The notes below the pieces were generated by a model. It did not search any database. It worked only from the letters and a program-made list of their open reading frames with translations, and had not been told where the DNA came from. 64,000 nucleotides of DNA from NCBI GenBank assembly GCA_029261555.1, contig JAJDBB010000039.1, positions 39,579 to 103,578 on the forward strand, in the 5' to 3' direction. Numbering within the stretch: position 1 is the first letter of the stretch; every line of letters starts with the position of its first letter. Made by a program: the position numbers and the translations under genes. The DNA comes from Nitrospinaceae bacterium. GTDB taxonomy: Bacteria; Nitrospinota; Nitrospinia; Nitrospinales; JACRGP01. Positions 17,527 to 25,413 of the stretch are shown here, piece after piece.

Positions 17527-18129
17527 TTAGTTGATGCCCGAAAAATTACCAGTGGGATCAAACGTACGCGAATCTGCCTGGTCGCCAACAAATTCCATGG
17601 CAAAACCGGTGGCGGTGTTCAGAACCACGATGGCGCCCCAATAGCTCAAGGCGGTGATATCGTACAATTCACAATGGAGGGATCTTTGCGTATTAGGCTC
17701 GCAATTATTCAACCCAGCATTCGTGGCAACTGCAGTAAAGCGCAGGTTACCAACCGTAGAATTGGTCGTGTTGGTGATCAGGAACGTGGCTTCAGAGTTC
17801 GTCGTCGTGTTTACGGCAAACTGCGTCCCAAAAGACGTGGACGGAACGATGAACAATTTTTGAGAAGCGTTGTTGCTAACCGTAAACGTGGTGCTGGTGC
17901 TTACTGCGCCACTAGAGTCCAAAGCTTGCATGTTGACGCCAATCCGGGTGGACATGCCGGAGAGCGAAGGATGACTGACAACTACGAAGGTATAAACTCC
18001 ACCCTCAGACTGCCAATAAGGACTAACAACTGATTTACCATTAGATATGGCGGAAGCGTTCCCAGCAAAGAGCAGAGAGGCCGCTATTACGGTAATGGCT
18101 AAAAACCGTTTGAAAATATTTTTTTTCAT
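17527..18129 (-). CDS. Secreted protein of unknown family, paralogue 2
   Basis: A 200-residue exported protein (signal peptide MKKNIFKRFLAITVIAASLL through NASA) with a strong AAAGGAGA ribosome-binding site. The mature chain begins KSVVSPYWQSEGGVYTFVVV-SHPSL and ends YWGAIVVLNTATGFAMEFVG-DQADSRTF, clearly homologous to the downstream gene at both ends and divergent in the middle. Two Cys residues (CEPNTQRSLHC) could form a disulphide; the paralogue lacks them. The two genes are 54 bp apart and should be cotranscribed from the consensus promoter at 18350. Function unknown. Confidence 0.75.
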   Translation of the reverse strand: MKKNIFKRFLAITVIAASLLFAGNASAISNGKSVVSPYWQSEGGVYTFVVVSHPSLSGMSTRIGVNMQALDSSGAVSTSTTFTVSNNASQKLFIVPSTSFGTQFAVNTTTNSEATFLITNTTNSTVGNLRFTAVATNAGLNNCEPNTQRSLHCELYDITALSYWGAIVVLNTATGFAMEFVGDQADSRTFDPTGNFSGIN

Positions 18130-18349
18130 TTACTTTTCTCCTTTGAATTCTTCTTCAAATATATTCCAAGGATCCTATTGAGATCACATTTACTTCGTTT
18201 TTAAAGCCACTCTACAAATACCGGCTACCCACCTCCCCTCAAAGGCCAAAACTTCTTTTTATTGTTTGAGAATAGTTAATTTTACCACTTATGTTAAAAG
18301 CCGTGTTTAAGCAAGCTTTACCATACATTTTAATCATTTAAGACAATAC

Positions 18350-18377
18350 ATTATATTCAATAGTCAAACCATGTCAA
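18350..18377 (-). promoter_or_regulatory. Consensus sigma70 promoter for the secreted-paralogue operon
   Basis: On the minus strand a perfect TTGACA (18372-18377), a 16-bp spacer and a perfect TATAAT (18350-18355). It would produce a leader of about 210 nt before the ATG at 18129. I see no recognised riboswitch in that leader. Confidence 0.75.
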
Positions 18378-18903
18378 GAAAAAAACCTAATAATAACCCC
18401 AAAAATAGGGTCATTATATGGTCGTTTACCAAAGGATTAGGCAGCCAATTGGAAAAATTGATCAAGATTTCGCGGTAAGTTTAAAGGTTATATTTACGAG
18501 CACTGTGTGTGTTTTGGCGGATCCCTTTGTATTCTTCGGGGTTCTTGGCAAAGATTTCCTAGGGGAATTTCATGGTGAAAAGCATGTTCCGTTATTATAG
18601 CGCAAAAAACTAATATATTTGATCATTTTTCTTTTAGGCCAATCCACATTCTAATGAGAGAGGCTCGAATCGGCCTTACGATAGGTTAATTGTCTACCTA
18701 GCGGAACCGGAAGCGAATTTCTTTAGTTAATTTGAATAGATAAGCGGGGTGAGTTTTCCGGGTCCTATTCCGTTTCCGGAACAAAATTACCCTGTTGGTT
18801 GGCGCATTTGACTCTCTTCCTGTTTGATTCTGTTTATTCCGTAAATTTTTCTCCTTCGCTCTCGCGGGGAAAGCTGCCAGTTTGTTGCGGAGCGTTCAGA
18901 CGG
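18378..18903. other. Non-coding AT-rich stretch between divergent operons
   Basis: The 889-bp gap 18130-19018 separates two divergent operons. Beyond the two promoters annotated here I see only a short inverted element (ACCCC-AAAAAT-AGGGT at about 18397) and one unconvincing 60-codon frame; no RNA gene or repeat copy. Confidence 0.5.
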
Positions 18904-18932
18904 TTGAGTATTTTAGCGAAATTTGTTATAGT
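18904..18932 (+). promoter_or_regulatory. Probable promoter of the type IV pilus cluster
   Basis: TTGAGT (4 of 6), a 17-bp spacer and TATAGT (5 of 6), about 80 bp upstream of the first gene of the cluster. The position and orientation fit transcription of 19019-27168. Confidence 0.5.
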
Positions 18933-19018
18933 TTTAGTAAATTTTATTCATTTTATCCATAATTAAGAAGTCTGGAATCTCAATCGAACGTTAATTCAAT
19001 TTTCAAGGACGCCGCCAA

Positions 19019-19816
19019 ATGCGCTACTCGGTACAAATATTAAAGGTTGTGGTAAAAAGCCTTCTTCCCCGTCTCTTAGCGCCGCTTATTCTGTCGGTCC
19101 CCGTGGCATTGTCGGGTTGCGCCTCCGACGGTGATTCGCTGGAAAATGCTCTCAAAGCCGAGGCCGCGTACAACGAGGCATTGCAATATCAATCCGTAAA
19201 CAAAACTGCCGCCGTCGAGGAAAAAATCCAGGAGGCTATCAAACTTGATCCCCTGGAACCCAGGTATCATCTGAATCTCGGTAAGTTCTATTTTTCGGAA
19301 AACAAACTGGATCTCGCCGAAGGGCAGTTTTTACAGACCCTCCAGTTGGATGACGCCTCTCACGAACCTTACCGCCAACTGGGTCGGCTGTACCTGCAAA
19401 AAAAGGACTACTCAACCGCCCTGAATTTTTTGGGGCAAAGCCTGACCAAAAAACAACTCAAAAATCCTCAGCAAATTCACAATTGGATGGCGCTTTGCTA
19501 TTACAAGACCGACGATTTCTCCAACGCTGAAAAGTCCTGGCTCAAAGCCCTTAACTTTCGCGAGAACGAATACATTCGCTTGAATCTGGCCCTGGCCTAT
19601 CGCGATAACGAGCGTTTCGACGAGGCGGAGAAGACTCTTAAAAAAGCGGTGATCTACAAACCAGGTTTTGCCCCGGCTCATTATCAACTGGGCTTGCTTT
19701 ACCTTAAAAAGCAGGATTTTCCCAAAGCCAAAAAACACTTCAACCGCGTCGTCAGTCTCCAACCCAGCAGTCAGGAAGCTCAGGATTCCCGCAAGTTTCT
19801 GGAATTGATGCGGTAA
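19019..19816 (+). CDS. TPR lipoprotein, PilF/PilW-like pilotin
   Basis: A 265-residue lipoprotein with lipobox VALSGC (Cys34) after a 33-residue signal, followed by about six TPRs (YHLNLGKFYFSENKLDLAEG, YRQLGRLYLQKKDYSTALNF, AHYQLGLLYLKKQDFPKAKK). PilF/PilW of this layout promotes secretin assembly in type IV pilus systems at the outer membrane. The homology is generic TPR; the assignment rests mainly on the lipobox and on leading a cluster with pilT, pilC and pilS. AAGGA lies 11 bp before the ATG. Only 4 bp separate it from the next gene. Confidence 0.7.
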   Translation: MRYSVQILKVVVKSLLPRLLAPLILSVPVALSGCASDGDSLENALKAEAAYNEALQYQSVNKTAAVEEKIQEAIKLDPLEPRYHLNLGKFYFSENKLDLAEGQFLQTLQLDDASHEPYRQLGRLYLQKKDYSTALNFLGQSLTKKQLKNPQQIHNWMALCYYKTDDFSNAEKSWLKALNFRENEYIRLNLALAYRDNERFDEAEKTLKKAVIYKPGFAPAHYQLGLLYLKKQDFPKAKKHFNRVVSLQPSSQEAQDSRKFLELMR

Positions 19817-19820
19817 TAAA

Positions 19821-20768
19821 ATGGACCCGGCAGAAAGCTTTGGACCGTACCTAAAAAATGAACGGGAACTGCGCGGAATCACGCTCGAAGAAATTGCCGC
19901 CGCCACCAAAATCCATATTAAATATTTGCAGGCCCTGGAAGACGAACGTTACGCCGATCTTCCTGGAGAAGTTTTTGTCAAAGGTTTTCTGCGTTCCTTC
20001 GCCAAAGCCATTGGAGCCGACGGCGACGATATCGTCGCCGCATACGACCAGTTGGCGGACAAGAAATTTCCCGAACGCCCGGTTCCGTCCGCTTTCTCCG
20101 AAAACGAAAAAAACCAGTCAAGTCTCTCGGGCGTTATAATTTGGGGTCTTCTGGTCGTCCTGGCTGCAGCCGGTTATTTTTATTTTAAACCCTTCGCTTC
20201 AAAAACGCGCCTTCCTGAAATACGGGAGAACCCACAAGCCATACCGGAAGAGCCAAAATTTATTCCCCACGCTCCCTATTCGCCCACGACGGATTTTTCT
20301 CCCATTACAATACCGATTCTTCCACCCGTCCCCGATGCGGGCAGAGAAAATGGAGCCCACGACGGGACCGAAAAAAGCATTCCTAAAAATGAAAAACATG
20401 GTATAATTCAACCACCTATGCCAGTTTCATCGGGTGAAACCGCTGGTGAGGAGGGGCTGGTTTCCGAGGCTCAAACCTCCTCATTGAAAGAGCCGGGAAA
20501 TGGAGAAGCGATCCGGGAAAATCTGGTTTTGGTGGTTGGCGCAAAAACCGCCTCCTGGTTTCATTTGCAGGTGGATAGTTCGGCGGAATACGATTTCATA
20601 CTTCCCATGGGGACGGAAAAAACGTTTCATGGGAAGAAAGAATTGAACCTTACAATAGGAAACCGGGAGGGGGTCCGTTTAACGTTAAACGGCAAATCTC
20701 TCGTACCGCCCTCTGGGCGGGACAATGTCGTCCGTAACTTTATTATCACCCACAAACTGATTGAGTGA
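19821..20768 (+). CDS. RodZ-like HTH membrane protein
   Basis: A 315-residue single-pass inner-membrane protein. The N-terminal HTH_25 domain (FGPYLKNERELRGITLEEIA, then YLQALEDERYADLPGEVFV) is cytoplasmic. A transmembrane helix follows at about residues 104-124 (VIIWGLLVVLAAAGYFYF), then a Pro/Glu-rich periplasmic linker and a C-terminal DUF4115-type beta domain (ASWFHLQVDSSAEYDFILP through NGKSLVPPSGRDNVV). RodZ anchors MreB for rod shape, but homologues inside pilus operons also exist, and this gene sits between pilF-like and pilT. Three bp before pilT. Confidence 0.8.
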   Translation: MDPAESFGPYLKNERELRGITLEEIAAATKIHIKYLQALEDERYADLPGEVFVKGFLRSFAKAIGADGDDIVAAYDQLADKKFPERPVPSAFSENEKNQSSLSGVIIWGLLVVLAAAGYFYFKPFASKTRLPEIRENPQAIPEEPKFIPHAPYSPTTDFSPITIPILPPVPDAGRENGAHDGTEKSIPKNEKHGIIQPPMPVSSGETAGEEGLVSEAQTSSLKEPGNGEAIRENLVLVVGAKTASWFHLQVDSSAEYDFILPMGTEKTFHGKKELNLTIGNREGVRLTLNGKSLVPPSGRDNVVRNFIITHKLIE

Positions 20769-20771
20769 CTC

Positions 20772-21845
20772 ATGGCTAAAATAGACGCATTTTTCAAATT
20801 GATGAACGATCAGGGCGCCTCCGATCTTCACTTGGTTTCCGGCTCGCAACCCATTCTGCGCGTACACGGCGAAATGGAACGCGTAAAATATAAAGAGTTG
20901 GGGAACGACGAACTCAAAGCCATGCTCTATGAAATTGCCCCGGAGGACAAGATCAAAGTCTTCGAAGAAACGGGCGACATCGACTTTGCCTACGAGATTC
21001 CGAACCTGGCGCGTTACCGGTGCAACTATTTCCAGCAGAAGTGGGGCGTGGGAGCCGTGTTTCGCGAAATTCCCAGCGAAATCCTGACGGCGGAGCAACT
21101 CGGCCTTCCCCCAGTGGTGAAAAAATTCGCCATGTTGCACAAAGGAATGTGTCTGGTAACCGGTCCGACGGGTAGCGGTAAGTCCACCACTCTGGCGGCG
21201 ATGATGAACTACGCCAACAAAAACCGGAAAGACCATATCCTCACCGTGGAAGACCCTGTGGAATTTGTTCATAAAAGCGAGTCCTGCATCGTCAACCATC
21301 GCGAAGTGGGAATGCACACAAAAAGTTTTTCCACCGCTCTCAGAGGAGCGTTGCGGGAAGATCCGGACATCATCCTGGTCGGCGAAATGCGCGATTTGGA
21401 GACCATCGCCCTGGCGCTCGAAGCCGCGTCCACCGGCCATCTGGTTTTCGGCACTCTGCATACCCAGAGCGCGGGCAAAACCGTCGACCGCGTGATCGAC
21501 GTTTTCCCCTCCAACCAACAGGCCCAGATTCGCACCACCTTGTCCGAGGCCCTGAAAGGCGTCGTCGCCCAGAACCTGTTCAGGAGAATCGACAAGAAAG
21601 GCCGTATGGCAGTGCTGGAGATTCTGGTTGTGACCGCCGCCACGTCAAACCTGATTCGCGAAGGCAAAACTTTCCAAATCCCCTCCGTGATTCAGACCGG
21701 GAAAAAATATGGCATGCAATCTTTGGACGACGCCATTCTGGAAGCCCTGCAAGCTAAAAAAATCAGCGCCGAAGACGCCTACGACAAAGCCATCGTCAAG
21801 GACCGTTTTCTGGCATTTCTCAAAACCCCTCCGGACTTCATGTAG
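20772..21845 (+). CDS. pilT: Type IV pilus retraction ATPase PilT
   Basis: A 357-residue hexameric secretion-type ATPase that depolymerises the pilus and drives twitching motility. The landmarks are in order: N-terminal PAS-like domain with GASDLHLVSGSQPILRVHGE, Walker A GPTGSGKST (about residues 131-139), Asp box HILTVEDPVEFVH, Walker B with DIILVGEMRDLETI, and the His box STGHLVFGTLHT. The AIRNLIRE-like PilT C-terminal signature appears as ATSNLIREGKTFQIPSVIQT. Cytoplasmic, at the base of the machine. Two bp before the next ATPase gene. Confidence 0.95.
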   Translation: MAKIDAFFKLMNDQGASDLHLVSGSQPILRVHGEMERVKYKELGNDELKAMLYEIAPEDKIKVFEETGDIDFAYEIPNLARYRCNYFQQKWGVGAVFREIPSEILTAEQLGLPPVVKKFAMLHKGMCLVTGPTGSGKSTTLAAMMNYANKNRKDHILTVEDPVEFVHKSESCIVNHREVGMHTKSFSTALRGALREDPDIILVGEMRDLETIALALEAASTGHLVFGTLHTQSAGKTVDRVIDVFPSNQQAQIRTTLSEALKGVVAQNLFRRIDKKGRMAVLEILVVTAATSNLIREGKTFQIPSVIQTGKKYGMQSLDDAILEALQAKKISAEDAYDKAIVKDRFLAFLKTPPDFM

Positions 21846-21847
21846 CC

Positions 21848-23032
21848 ATGAGAAGAGCTGAAATTGATCACATTCTGACCACCATGTTGGAGAGCCTCGG
21901 GAATATTTCCGATCTCAACATAACAGTCGCCAAACCCTTTCAGGTGGAATCCTCCGGACAACTCGCCGAGGTGCCTATAGAGCCCAAGATGGGGAAACTC
22001 ACTCCCTTTCAAACAGAAGTCTTCGCCATGAACCTGATCAACTCCGACCGGCGACTGACGGAGACCCTGGTCTCGTCCGGATCCTGCGACTGCTCCTATT
22101 TTCTGGTGGGCAAAGCCCGCTTTCGCGTGAACATCTTTTCCCAACGAGGCAATTACAGCATCGTGCTTCGAAAGCTGGAAACCCGCATTCCGACTATCGA
22201 CGAGTTGAACCTTCCGTCCCAGTTCAACCAGGCGGCGGAAGAAAAGAACGGGATGATCCTGGTCACCGGCGCGACCGGCAGCGGTAAAACGACGACCCTC
22301 GCCGCCCTGCTCAACAAAATGAACGGCGAAAAGTCTATCCACATCATCACACTGGAAGACCCGGTGGAATTTGTGCATCCGCATCGCAAGGCGACCTTCA
22401 ACCAAAGAGAGTTGGGCAACGATTTCGACTCGTTTTCCACGGGACTCCGCGCCGCTCTGCGGCAGGCTCCAAAAGTCATCCTTGTGGGCGAAATGCGCGA
22501 CCGCGAAACCGTAGAGATCGGCATGAGCGCCGCCGAAACCGGACATCTGGTGCTCAGCACCCTGCACACCAACGATTCGGGATCCACCATCAACCGCATC
22601 GTCGGCATGTTTTCCCAGGAAGAAGAACTGCAAGTTCGCATCCGCCTGGCGGACGTCATCCGCTGGATCATCTGCCAGCGCCTGGTTCCCAAGGTAGGCG
22701 GCGGACGGGCCGCGCTTTTGGAAGTGTTGCACACCAACATGCGCGTGACCGACGTGATCATGAACGGAGAATCCGAAGGCAAAACCTTTTATGAAATCCT
22801 CACCAATGGCGACGCCTATGGAATGTTCACGTTTGACCAATATATATTGAATATGATGAAAGCCGGGCAGATCACCGAAGAAACCGCCATGGCCTACGCT
22901 TCGCGCAAAGCGGTTGTCGGACGAGGCATCGACACCATCAAGTCCTCGCGCGGCGAAAAGACGTCCGACATTGACGATTTGGACATGGACGACGCTTACT
23001 CCAAACCGGCAAAAAAAATGGGCCGAAAATAA
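21848..23032 (+). CDS. Second PilT/PilU-family ATPase
   Basis: A 394-residue paralogue of PilT in tandem. Walker A is GATGSGKTT (about residue 140), the Asp box HIITLEDPVEFVHPH, Walker B VILVGEMRDRETVEIGMSAA and the His box ETGHLVLSTLHTND. The N-terminus lacks the canonical SDLHL motif and reads ISDLNITVAKPFQVE. It carries a charged C-terminal tail rich in Lys and Asp. PilU is an accessory retraction ATPase that often lies next to PilT; that is the likeliest role. Confidence 0.85.
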   Translation: MRRAEIDHILTTMLESLGNISDLNITVAKPFQVESSGQLAEVPIEPKMGKLTPFQTEVFAMNLINSDRRLTETLVSSGSCDCSYFLVGKARFRVNIFSQRGNYSIVLRKLETRIPTIDELNLPSQFNQAAEEKNGMILVTGATGSGKTTTLAALLNKMNGEKSIHIITLEDPVEFVHPHRKATFNQRELGNDFDSFSTGLRAALRQAPKVILVGEMRDRETVEIGMSAAETGHLVLSTLHTNDSGSTINRIVGMFSQEEELQVRIRLADVIRWIICQRLVPKVGGGRAALLEVLHTNMRVTDVIMNGESEGKTFYEILTNGDAYGMFTFDQYILNMMKAGQITEETAMAYASRKAVVGRGIDTIKSSRGEKTSDIDDLDMDDAYSKPAKKMGRK

Positions 23033-23050
23033 CCCAGGAAAGACCGACTC

Positions 23051-23719
23051 ATGCAAATCGCTTGTACCCAATGTAAGAAAGCCTTCAACATCCCCGACGA
23101 CAAAATACCCAAGGACCAGGCCTTCAACGTTGGATGCCCCGCTTGCAAGGCTAAAATCAAAGTCGACCAGCATTTGAAAAAGGAAGCTCCCGCTCCTCCT
23201 ACGCCCGCTCCTGCGGCGGATACGGTGGACGCGGCGTCCATGGTCGTCCAGGAAGATTTTTCCGAAGACGACGAATTAAAAATTTATGGCGACGACGACA
23301 AAGTCGCGCTGTTGCTGGACTCCCGGCACAAAGACGTCTGGACTAAATTTCTAGGCGAAAAAGAATATCATGTAGAAGAAGCCCGCAGTCCCGAACACGC
23401 CGTCCATAAAATAAAAATCACCGAATACGATCTGGTGATTCTGGACGAAGCGTACGGCAACCAGCCCTTGGAGAAAAATGCGGCCTACCAAAACCTGCTT
23501 GAAATGCCGATGACCACCCGGCGAAAAATATTCCTGATCATGGTCGGCGGCAATTTTAAAACCATGAACAACATGCAGGCCTTTCAATACAGCGCCAATC
23601 TCGTGATCAACGAAAACGATTTGGACAAACTGCCTCAAGTCATTAAAAAAGCCTTAAACGAACACGAAACTTTTTATAAAGTTTTTAAAGAATCCTTACA
23701 CGCCTTGGGGAAATCATGA
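23051..23719 (+). CDS. Zinc-ribbon (MJ0042-type) protein with receiver-like domain
   Basis: A 222-residue cytosolic protein. Residues 1-35 form a zinc ribbon with Cys5-x2-Cys8 and Cys29-x2-Cys32 (IACTQCKKAFNIPDDKIP, GCPACKAKI), the MJ0042 type. A Pro/Ala-rich linker follows. From about residue 78 an alpha/beta domain (KVALLLDSRHKDVW, EYDLVILDEAYGN, RRKIFLIMVGGNFKTMNN, SANLVINENDLDKL) has receiver-like strand order with Asp in LVILDE but no normal phosphoacceptor surroundings. It lies between pilT paralogues and pilC and overlaps the cNMP-binding gene by 4 bp, so a role in controlling retraction or pilus assembly is plausible. I know of no characterised homologue. Confidence 0.75.
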   Translation: MQIACTQCKKAFNIPDDKIPKDQAFNVGCPACKAKIKVDQHLKKEAPAPPTPAPAADTVDAASMVVQEDFSEDDELKIYGDDDKVALLLDSRHKDVWTKFLGEKEYHVEEARSPEHAVHKIKITEYDLVILDEAYGNQPLEKNAAYQNLLEMPMTTRRKIFLIMVGGNFKTMNNMQAFQYSANLVINENDLDKLPQVIKKALNEHETFYKVFKESLHALGKS

Positions 23720-24135
23720 GCTTAAAAGACACAGCCAACATCCAAAGATATTCCAAGGGAGACGTCATCGTTTCTGAAGGAATCATCAGCAACAACGCCT
23801 ATATCGTCATGGCGGGTACGGTTCAGGTCACTAAAAAGATCGAGAAAAAGACCGTGGTCGTCAGCAAATTGAAAGTAGGCGACGTTTTTGGCGAAATGGG
23901 CCTCATCTCCCAATCAGTCCGGAGCGCCAACATCACCGCTATGGAAGACGTTACCATCGGCATCATCGACCGGGAGACCTTTGAAAAACAGTTGGAGGAA
24001 ATTTCCCCGGACTTACGATCCATCGTACTCGCCCTGGTGGAACGGTTGCGGTTCACTACCGAACAACTGTCCAACATTGGCATCCAGTTGCAAAAAACCC
24101 GCGACGCCATCCAAAGCTATTCTCTGAAACAATAA
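23716..24135 (+). CDS. Cyclic nucleotide-binding domain protein
   Basis: A 139-residue protein consisting almost entirely of a Crp-type cNMP-binding beta-roll (YSKGDVIVSEGIISNNAYIV, GTVQVTK, LKVGDVFGEMGLISQSVRSA, ITAMEDVTIGIIDRETFEKQ) plus a C-terminal helix. The GEMGL-x5-RSA segment corresponds to the phosphate-binding cassette (GE...RxA), so ligand binding is plausible. There is no DNA-binding HTH, so it is not a transcription factor of the Crp type. The ATG overlaps the upstream stop by 4 bp and TTG of pilC follows 15 bp later, which places it inside the pilus operon. Confidence 0.85.
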   Translation: MSLKDTANIQRYSKGDVIVSEGIISNNAYIVMAGTVQVTKKIEKKTVVVSKLKVGDVFGEMGLISQSVRSANITAMEDVTIGIIDRETFEKQLEEISPDLRSIVLALVERLRFTTEQLSNIGIQLQKTRDAIQSYSLKQ

Positions 24136-24150
24136 AGAGGAGAAAACCCC

Positions 24151-25353
24151 TTGGCGACATTTACCTATAAAGCAAAGGTCAAAGGCAAAACCGTTACCGG
24201 CGAAGTAGACGCCGAGGACGAAAAGGGAGCCATTGCGCAATTAAAATCAAAAAACATCAAATCTCCCTCCGTCAAAAAGAAACCCGAAGGAGGAGGTTTT
24301 TGGGCCAACGCCAATAAAAAACCCGTCACGGGAAAAGACATCGTCATATTCACCCGCCAGTTTTCCACCATGGTCGACGCCGGTCTACCCCTGGTGCAAT
24401 GCCTGGATATTCTCGGGAAACAAAGCGACAACCCATCGCTGGGCGGCGTCGTCCTCAAGGTAAAAGCCAATATTGAAGTGGGCGGCAACCTTTCCGATTC
24501 CATGAGAAAGCATGTGGAGGTATTCGACGCGCTGTTTTGTAATATGGTGGAAGCCGGAGAAGCCGGCGGTATCCTGGACATCATTCTCCGTCGCTTGGCC
24601 GATTACATAGAAAAAGCCGAACAGCTCAAAAAGAAAGTCAAAGCCGCCATGGTGTATCCCGGCGTTATTGTCACCGTCGCTTTTGGCGTGGTCGCCTTTC
24701 TCATGGTTTTCGTTATTCCAACCTTCGCTAAAATGTTTGAAGGCGGGGGCGCCGAATTGCCAGTCCCCACCGCCATCGTCATGCAGTTAAGTGATTTTTT
24801 CAAAACCAAGTGGCACATCATGTTCGGCGGCATTTTTGGATTTATCTTTTTGGCCAAAAAAACTTACGGCACGGAACGCGGTCGTATCGAGATCGACCGC
24901 TTTTCCTTGAAGGTTCCCGTCGTGGGCAACCTCATTCGAAAAGTCTCGGTGGCAAAATTCACCCGGACCCTGGGCACCCTGATTTCAAGCGGAGTTCCTC
25001 TGATCGAAGCCTTGGATATCTGCGCCCGCACGTCGGGAAACAAAATCGTCGAATTCGCCATCTTCAATACCATTGAAGCCATCAAGGAAGGGGAAACCGT
25101 CGCCGCCCCCCTCTCACGGGAAACCGTTTTTCCCGCCATGGTCATCCAGATGATCGACGTCGGAGAATCCGCGGGATCCCTGGACACCATGCTGGAAAAG
25201 ATCGCCGATTTTTACGACGAGGAAGTCGACACCGCCGTGGAAGCCCTGACCTCTCTATTGGAACCCATGCTCATGGTGTTCCTCGGCCTCATCGTCGGAT
25301 TCATTGTCGTGGCCATGTACCTGCCCATTTTCAAAATGGGTGAAACCGTTTAA
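24151..25353 (+). CDS. pilC: Type IV pilus inner-membrane platform protein PilC
   Basis: A 400-residue GspF/PilC family protein with two T2SSF domains (GKDIVIFTRQFSTMVDAGLP and later VAKFTRTLGTLISSGVPLIE) and three membrane helices (VIVTVAFGVVAFLMVFVIP, IMFGGIFGFIFLA, MVFLGLIVGFIVVAMYLPIF). An N-terminal FTYKAKVKGKTVTGEVDAED segment is typical. PilC couples the cytoplasmic ATPases to pilin assembly. The start is TTG at 24151 with GAGGAGA 7 bp upstream, giving a short but conventional N-terminus. Confidence 0.93.
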   Translation: MATFTYKAKVKGKTVTGEVDAEDEKGAIAQLKSKNIKSPSVKKKPEGGGFWANANKKPVTGKDIVIFTRQFSTMVDAGLPLVQCLDILGKQSDNPSLGGVVLKVKANIEVGGNLSDSMRKHVEVFDALFCNMVEAGEAGGILDIILRRLADYIEKAEQLKKKVKAAMVYPGVIVTVAFGVVAFLMVFVIPTFAKMFEGGGAELPVPTAIVMQLSDFFKTKWHIMFGGIFGFIFLAKKTYGTERGRIEIDRFSLKVPVVGNLIRKVSVAKFTRTLGTLISSGVPLIEALDICARTSGNKIVEFAIFNTIEAIKEGETVAAPLSRETVFPAMVIQMIDVGESAGSLDTMLEKIADFYDEEVDTAVEALTSLLEPMLMVFLGLIVGFIVVAMYLPIFKMGETV

Positions 25354-25358
25354 ATCGA

Positions 25359-25391
25359 ATTCCGCCTTCGGCCTCGCGCCGAAGGCGGAAT
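25359..25391 (+). other. 14-bp stem-loop between pilC and pilS
   Basis: ATTCCGCCTTCGGC and GCCGAAGGCGGAAT form a perfect 14-bp stem around CTCGC, 5 bp after the pilC stop. No T-run follows on the plus strand, so it looks like an mRNA-stabilising or attenuating hairpin. Confidence 0.6.
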
Positions 25392-25413
25392 CCAGCCTTC
25401 CGGGCGGCGCGCC

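Noticed and set aside
18130..18345. Cyclic di-GMP riboswitch in the long leader of the secreted operon
   Set aside because: Only a loose GGTAGCCGG resemblance; the GACGCAAAGCC-type core and the paired receptor loop are missing.
18418..18600. A 60-codon plus-strand frame in the 0.9-kb gap
   Set aside because: No ribosome-binding site, composition unlike the neighbours, and it starts beside a strong minus-strand promoter.
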